Below are positions 13,432-16,769 of a DNA stretch of 16,769 nt, piece by piece. Location: the NCBI GenBank assembly GCA_015522055.1, contig WAMZ01000102.1:1-16769 (forward strand). The letters are read 5' to 3'. The notes beneath the pieces are model-generated. The model had not been told where the DNA came from. It did no database searches and saw nothing but the letters and a program-made list of their open reading frames with translations. This DNA is from Candidatus Geothermarchaeota archaeon. GTDB lineage: Archaea > Thermoproteota > Nitrososphaeria > Geothermarchaeales > JDFR-13. Within the stretch, counting starts at the first letter, position 1, and the number at the start of each line of letters is the position of its first letter. The translations under genes were made by a program, and so were the position numbers.

Positions 13432-13593
13432 GTGGCTAAGCCTGTTAAGAAGGAGCGGAAGTATGGCAAGGGTAGTAGGCGGTGCCTAAGGTGTGGGACT
13501 CATGTAGCTGTGATCCAAGCTAGGGGGATAATGCTGTGTAGGAGGTGTTTCAGGGAGGTTGCCCATGAAATGGGGTTCAAGAAGTATATGTAG
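13432..13593 (+). CDS. rps14: 30S ribosomal protein uS14, zinc-binding type
   Basis: A 53-residue protein starting with GTG (MAKPVKKERKYGKGSRR). The zinc ribbon is complete: CLRC at residues 18-21 and CRRC at 36-39. It ends with FREVAHEMGFKKYM, the conserved C-terminal helix of uS14. It sits in the 30S head next to uS3 and uS10. The length is normal for the archaeal zinc form. It starts one base after the uL5 stop, with GGTGG in the uL5 end as ribosome binding site, and its position between uL5 and uS8 is the standard order. Confidence 0.96.
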   Translation: MAKPVKKERKYGKGSRRCLRCGTHVAVIQARGIMLCRRCFREVAHEMGFKKYM

Positions 13594-13602
13594 GTGGTGG
13601 CT

Positions 13603-13995
13603 ATGGTGCAGCTCGATATATTAAGTAATCTTATGTCTGCAATTAAGAATGCTGAGATGGTTAGGAAGAGGTATGCAGTGGTTTATCCGGCATCTAAATT
13701 GGCTATAAATGTATTGAAGGTGATGCAGAGACATGGATATATCGGTGACATCGAGCTGATTGAGGATGGGCGTGGTAATAAGATTAGGGTTGAGTTGCTG
13801 GGCAGGATAAATAACTGTGGGGCTATACGCCCAAGGTTCCCTGTGAAGAAGACCGAGATACTTGACTTTGCTAAGAGGTATCTACCTGCTAGGGATGTCG
13901 GAATATTGATTGTATCTACTTCTAAGGGTCTAAAGACTCATGAGGAGTGTATTAAGGAAGGTATTGGAGGTGTATTGCTGGCTTATGTCTATTGA
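13603..13995 (+). CDS. rps8: 30S ribosomal protein uS8
   Basis: uS8, about 130 residues, an early 16S rRNA binder in the 30S platform. It opens with VQLDILSNLMSAIKNAE, the N-terminal helix. YPASKLAINVLKVMQRHGYIGD and the C-terminal domain with VGILIVSTSKGLKTHEE and GIGGVLLAYVY follow; the archaeal form keeps the TSKGxxTHxE element. Two in-frame GTG codons (13594, 13597) precede the ATG at 13603, but GGTGGTGG overlapping them is its ribosome binding site. uL6 follows. Confidence 0.96.
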   Translation: MVQLDILSNLMSAIKNAEMVRKRYAVVYPASKLAINVLKVMQRHGYIGDIELIEDGRGNKIRVELLGRINNCGAIRPRFPVKKTEILDFAKRYLPARDVGILIVSTSKGLKTHEECIKEGIGGVLLAYVY

Positions 13996-14005
13996 GGTGG
14001 TTGGG

Positions 14006-14566
14006 GTGGCGGCTCAGAAGATGTTTGAGGATGAGCTGGACATCCCTGAAGGGGTTGAGGTAGAGGTATTGGATGAGAAGACGATTAGGGTTAAGGGTAG
14101 GCTAGGTAGTGTAACCAAGAGTTTCAATGGGGTCCCGGTTATCATTGAGAAGAGGGATTCCAAAATTAAGCTTACTGTGTATAGAAAGGGTAGGAAGGGC
14201 TATGCGTTAATCAATACGATAAAAAATAGAATTAAAAACCTGTTTACGGGTGTGGAGAAGGGATATACTTATAAGATGCGGGTATACTATATACACTTCC
14301 CTATGCAGGTGTCTGTGGAGGGGGATCAGGTGGTGATAAAGAACTTTGCTGGTGAGCGTGGGAATAGGTATGCCAAGATATTGCCCGGTGTTAAGGTGGA
14401 GGTTGTGAAGAGTGGTGGTGATACGGATATAATTATAAAGGGTGTTGATAAGGATGCTGTGGGGCAGACGGCGGCGAATATTTATCATGCGACAAAGATT
14501 AAGAATAAGGATCCGAGGGTGTTCCTAGACGGCATCTACCTATATTATAAGGGGGAGGGGATGTAA
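14006..14566 (+). CDS. rpl6: 50S ribosomal protein uL6
   Basis: uL6, about 186 residues, with two tandem alpha/beta domains, located near the GTPase-associated centre and the sarcin-ricin loop. Domain 1 begins LDIPEGVEVEVLDEKTIRVKG. FTGVEKGYTYKMRVYYIHFP lies in the middle, and domain 2 has VVIKNFAGERGNRYAKIL, ending NKDPRVFLDGIYLYYKG. The start is ambiguous: ATG 13985 (overlapping uS8), GTG 14006 and ATG 14021 are in frame. GTG 14006 is preferred because GAGGTGG at 13994-14000 lies 5 bases upstream, the spacing used elsewhere in this operon. Confidence 0.94.
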   Translation: MAAQKMFEDELDIPEGVEVEVLDEKTIRVKGRLGSVTKSFNGVPVIIEKRDSKIKLTVYRKGRKGYALINTIKNRIKNLFTGVEKGYTYKMRVYYIHFPMQVSVEGDQVVIKNFAGERGNRYAKILPGVKVEVVKSGGDTDIIIKGVDKDAVGQTAANIYHATKIKNKDPRVFLDGIYLYYKGEGM

Positions 14567-14977
14567 ATGCCTAGGAAGCCCAAGTTGACCGAGGAGGAGG
14601 TTAGGCTATTTAAACTTAAGTATGAGGTTATTAAGCCTAGGATGCCGAGGTTCATCCGCCAAGAGAGCTGGCGCTATGTTAGGATTAAGGAGAGTTGGAG
14701 GAGGCCACGTGGTAAGGATAGTAAGATGAGGCTTAGGAAGAAAGGCTACCCCAAGTCTCCACGAGTTGGGTATAGGACTCCTAAGCTGGTTAGGGGGAGG
14801 CATCCATCTGGGTTTATCGAGGTCCTGGTTCATAATGTGGATGAGGTTAGGAAGTTGGTTACAGATCCTGAGAGGCAAGCTATAAGGATTGCTGCATCTG
14901 TGGGTAGGAGGAAGCGTATCGAGATTATTAAGTATGCAGATGAACATGGTATTAGGGTTTTGAATAGGAGGCTGTGA
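14567..14977 (+). CDS. rpl32e: 50S ribosomal protein eL32
   Basis: Archaeal/eukaryotic eL32, 136 residues. The family core is RFIRQESWRYVRIKESWRRPRG, then KMRLRKKGYPKSPRVGYRTP and RGRHPSGFIEVLVHNVDE, ending with RKRIEIIKYADEHGIRVLN. The basic loop wraps around 23S rRNA domains. The start follows the uL6 stop without a gap, with a purine-rich GGGGGAGGGG (14551-14560) as ribosome binding site. The last bases overlap the earliest possible eL19 GTG. Confidence 0.96.
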   Translation: MPRKPKLTEEEVRLFKLKYEVIKPRMPRFIRQESWRYVRIKESWRRPRGKDSKMRLRKKGYPKSPRVGYRTPKLVRGRHPSGFIEVLVHNVDEVRKLVTDPERQAIRIAASVGRRKRIEIIKYADEHGIRVLNRRL

Positions 14978-14979
14978 GT

Positions 14980-15399
14980 ATGATAAACCTTAAGTTGAAG
15001 AGGAAGTTGGTTGCACGTATGTTGGGCGTAGGGGCCGATAGAGTTTGGTTCGACCCTGAACATCTGGATGAGTTGGCTGATATAGATACACGTGAAGATG
15101 TTAGGATATTGATGAGGAAGGGATATATCAAGATTCTCCCTGTGGAGGGTCAGCAGAGGAGGGAGCCTAGGAAGAGGAGGGGGCCTGGAAGTAGGAAGGG
15201 TAAGAAGACTGCTAGGATGCCTAAGAAGAGGCTATGGATAATGCGTGTGAGGTCTCAGAGGAGGTTCATTAGGATGCTTAGGGATAAGGGTAGGATTACG
15301 CCTAAGGAGTATCGTAGATTGTATATGCTTATCAAGGGAGGTATGTTTAGGTCTAAGGCCCATTTGAAGGCATATATTAGGGAGAAGCTTAGGGTGTAG
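14980..15399 (+). CDS. rpl19e: 50S ribosomal protein eL19
   Basis: eL19, 139 residues, which makes bridge contacts between subunits and lies near the exit tunnel surface. It starts with INLKLKRKLVARMLGVG and contains the family signature DRVWFDPEHLDELADIDTRE. The very basic hinge (RREPRKRRGPGSRKGKKT) and the C-terminal helical part with ITPKEYRRLYMLIKGGMF are present. The archaeal form lacks the long eukaryotic C-terminal helix. ATG 14980 is chosen over GTG 14974 because GGAGG at 14967-14971 is 8 bases away and the family N-terminus aligns there. Confidence 0.96.
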   Translation: MINLKLKRKLVARMLGVGADRVWFDPEHLDELADIDTREDVRILMRKGYIKILPVEGQQRREPRKRRGPGSRKGKKTARMPKKRLWIMRVRSQRRFIRMLRDKGRITPKEYRRLYMLIKGGMFRSKAHLKAYIREKLRV

Positions 15400-15403
15400 T
15401 GTG

Positions 15404-16003
15404 ATGCCCGGCGCTAAAGGACCGAATTATATGGTGCCATTTAGGCGGAAGCGTGAGTTCAAAACCGACTATAGGCTTAGATACAAGTTATTGAAGAGTG
15501 GTCTGCCATACTTCACCGTTAGGAGGAGTAATAGGTATATAACGGTGTCGGTCGCTGTCCCAGAAGTAGGTGGGGACCGGACTTTATTCACGGTCTCTTC
15601 AAAGATACTTATGAAGAGGTATGGTTGGTATGGGTTGAAGAATACTCCTGCAGCGTATCTAACAGGCTTGATAGCTGGGAAGAAGGCGGTAAGTATGGGT
15701 GTTAAGAAGGCGGTTATAAACCTTGGTTTAGCTTTTACGAAGAGGGCCTCCATTCCATTCGCAGCAGCCATGGGCGCTAGGGACGCTGGTTTAGAGATTC
15801 CTATGGGTGAGGAGGCTTTCGTGGATGAGTCTAGGATAAGGGGTGAGCATATAGCCGAGTATGCTAGGATGCTTAGGGAGAGTGATCCTGAATTATTTAA
15901 AAGAAGGTTTTCACAATATCTTGCTGTGGGTTTCGACCCGTTAAAGATACCTGAGAAGTTTGAGGAGGTTAGGAGAGCGATACTGGGTGATGAGGATGCC
16001 TAA
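15404..16003 (+). CDS. rpl18: 50S ribosomal protein uL18
   Basis: uL18, 199 residues, a 5S rRNA-binding protein of the central protuberance. It has the archaeal N-terminal motif GPNYMVPFRRKREFKTDYRL, the segment LPYFTVRRSNRYITV, and the GRDAGLEI-like stretch AMGARDAGLEIPMGEEAF. The C-terminal extension (residues about 145-199) is typical of archaeal and eukaryotic uL18. ATG 15404 is chosen over the adjacent GTG at 15401. The end overlaps uS5 by 8 bases. Confidence 0.96.
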   Translation: MPGAKGPNYMVPFRRKREFKTDYRLRYKLLKSGLPYFTVRRSNRYITVSVAVPEVGGDRTLFTVSSKILMKRYGWYGLKNTPAAYLTGLIAGKKAVSMGVKKAVINLGLAFTKRASIPFAAAMGARDAGLEIPMGEEAFVDESRIRGEHIAEYARMLRESDPELFKRRFSQYLAVGFDPLKIPEKFEEVRRAILGDEDA

Positions 16004-16631
16004 GAGTGTTGAGCCTGTCCCTGAGGATTGGGAGCCTAAAACCAGGTTGGGTAAGCTTGTTAAGGAGGGTAAGATAACCTCTATACAAGAGATATTTGTA
16101 AATAATCTTGTTGTTAAGGAGCCTGAGGTGGTCCGGGCCCTAGTGCCGAATCTAGAGTATGAGGTTCTTGAGATTAGGTTTGTCCAGAAGATGACCGATG
16201 CTGGTAGGAGAAGTAAATTTAGGGCCTTGGTGGCCGTGGGTAATAGGGATGGGTTGGTTGGGGTTGGCACTGGTAAGGCGAAACAGGTTCCACAGGCTAT
16301 CCAGAAGGCCCTTAACAAGGCTCTCTTAAATATAGCGCCTGTTAGGAGGGGATGTGGTAGCTGGGAGTGTGGATGTGGTGCCCCCCATTCAATCAAGATT
16401 GGTAGTAGGGGTACGTGGGGTAGCGTTGAGGTGTTCCTGAAACCTGCGCCTAGGGGCCTGGGCATTGTGGCTGGTGATACGGCTAAAGTCGTTATTGAGT
16501 TGGCCGGCGTCCAGGATGTTTGGGCTATAGCGTTTGGGGAGACTAGGACACCGATTTCCTTCGCTATGGCTACATATGACGCTCTGAGGAATACATATAA
16601 AATTGTGTCTAGGGACCTATGGACGGGGTGA
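15996..16631 (+). CDS. rps5: 30S ribosomal protein uS5
   Basis: uS5, about 211 residues, which lines the mRNA entry channel and influences decoding accuracy. The N-terminal part WEPKTRLGKLVKEGKITSIQE and the dsRNA-binding-like domain (KMTDAGRRSKFRALVAVGN, then GLVGVGTGKAKQVPQAIQ) are clear. The C-terminal domain has APRGLGIVAGDTAKVVIELAG and the end WTG. An in-frame GTG (15987) and ATG (15990) precede, but GGGTGA at 15985-15990 is best placed for ATG 15996, which also matches the short archaeal N-terminus. It contains several cysteines (RRGCGSWECGCG) in the loop region, seen in archaeal homologues. Confidence 0.96.
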   Translation: MPKSVEPVPEDWEPKTRLGKLVKEGKITSIQEIFVNNLVVKEPEVVRALVPNLEYEVLEIRFVQKMTDAGRRSKFRALVAVGNRDGLVGVGTGKAKQVPQAIQKALNKALLNIAPVRRGCGSWECGCGAPHSIKIGSRGTWGSVEVFLKPAPRGLGIVAGDTAKVVIELAGVQDVWAIAFGETRTPISFAMATYDALRNTYKIVSRDLWTG

Positions 16632-16636
16632 CGCTT

Positions 16637-16769
16637 ATGGCATATATAGTTGTTCGGATCAGGGGTATACCTGATGTGAGATATGATATTAGGGAGACCC
16701 TGAAGCGTCTAAGGCTGCATAAAAAATTCCATGCTACCATTGTACCCGATACGCCGACCTATAGAGGGA
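16637..16769 (+). CDS. rpl30: 50S ribosomal protein uL30, partial (cut by window end)
   Basis: The first 44 residues are visible. The start AYIVVRIRGIPDVRYDIRE, then LKRLRLHKKFHATIVPDTP, is the uL30 beta-alpha-beta opening of the long archaeal form. The ATG at 16637 has GGGGTGA at 16625-16631, overlapping the uS5 stop; a GTG at 16628 is also in frame. The frame is open to the window edge, so the truncation is due to the window and not the gene. uL15 and secY usually follow in archaea. Confidence 0.93.
   Translation, partial: MAYIVVRIRGIPDVRYDIRETLKRLRLHKKFHATIVPDTPTYRG

Noticed and set aside
1..16769. CRISPR arrays, insertion sequences, attachment sites or phage genes
   Set aside because: No regularly spaced repeats, transposase or integrase motifs, or terminal inverted repeats were seen; the content is core chromosomal.

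Overview
The window looks like a chromosomal segment of a hyperthermophilic crenarchaeote (Thermoproteota, Thermoprotei-like). The evidence is archaeal-type information-processing genes (aNAC, Mbf1, TFE, aTrm56, the RNase P protein Rnp1/Rpp29, ribosomal proteins eS4, eL32 and eL19), arginine coded almost entirely by AGG/AGA, abundant ATA isoleucine codons, A/T-rich TATA boxes, GGTG/GGTGGTG ribosome binding sites and frequent GTG/TTG starts. I cannot fix the genus. I see no insertion sequence, CRISPR array, prophage or rRNA.

Layout. (1) 181-549: a small two-helix membrane protein with a SHOCT tail. (2) 828-4322: a tight operon of a DHH/DHHA1 phosphoesterase, two EcfA-type ABC ATPases and an EcfT membrane protein, i.e. 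the energising module of an energy-coupling-factor vitamin/metal importer without a substrate-binding S component. (3) 4352-4425: an intronless CAT-anticodon tRNA-Met. (4) 4550-5959: a winged-helix protein with a large C-terminal region I do not recognise; its 3' end overlaps the convergent NAC gene. (5) 5943-6296 on the minus strand: alpha-NAC, sharing a short divergent promoter region with Mbf1. (6) 6382-9248: a compact operon mbf1-hflX-trm56-tfe (transcription coactivator-like protein, ribosome-binding GTPase, tRNA C56 2'-O-methylase, TFIIE-alpha homologue). (7) 9427 to the window end: a very dense ribosomal protein operon uL22-uS3-uL29-rnp1-uS17-uL14-uL24-eS4-uL5-uS14-uS8-uL6-eL32-eL19-uL18-uS5-uL30, cut by the window edge inside uL30. 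uS14 is only 53 residues.

How it fits together: from 5943 onward nearly everything serves gene expression: nascent-chain handling (NAC), transcription initiation (TFE, Mbf1), ribosome/GTPase function (HflX), tRNA modification (aTrm56), tRNA processing (Rnp1) and ribosome structure. The ribosomal operon starts at uL22 behind its own promoter; the usual upstream block uL3-uL4-uL23-uL2-uS19 is absent and TFE sits there instead. The less ordinary parts are the orphan winged-helix protein with a dyad next to its promoter, the ECF module without an S component, the atypical zinc site of TFE and the 41-base overlap of hflX and trm56. Most of the window is conserved housekeeping DNA, and I do not see a convincing new multi-gene system.
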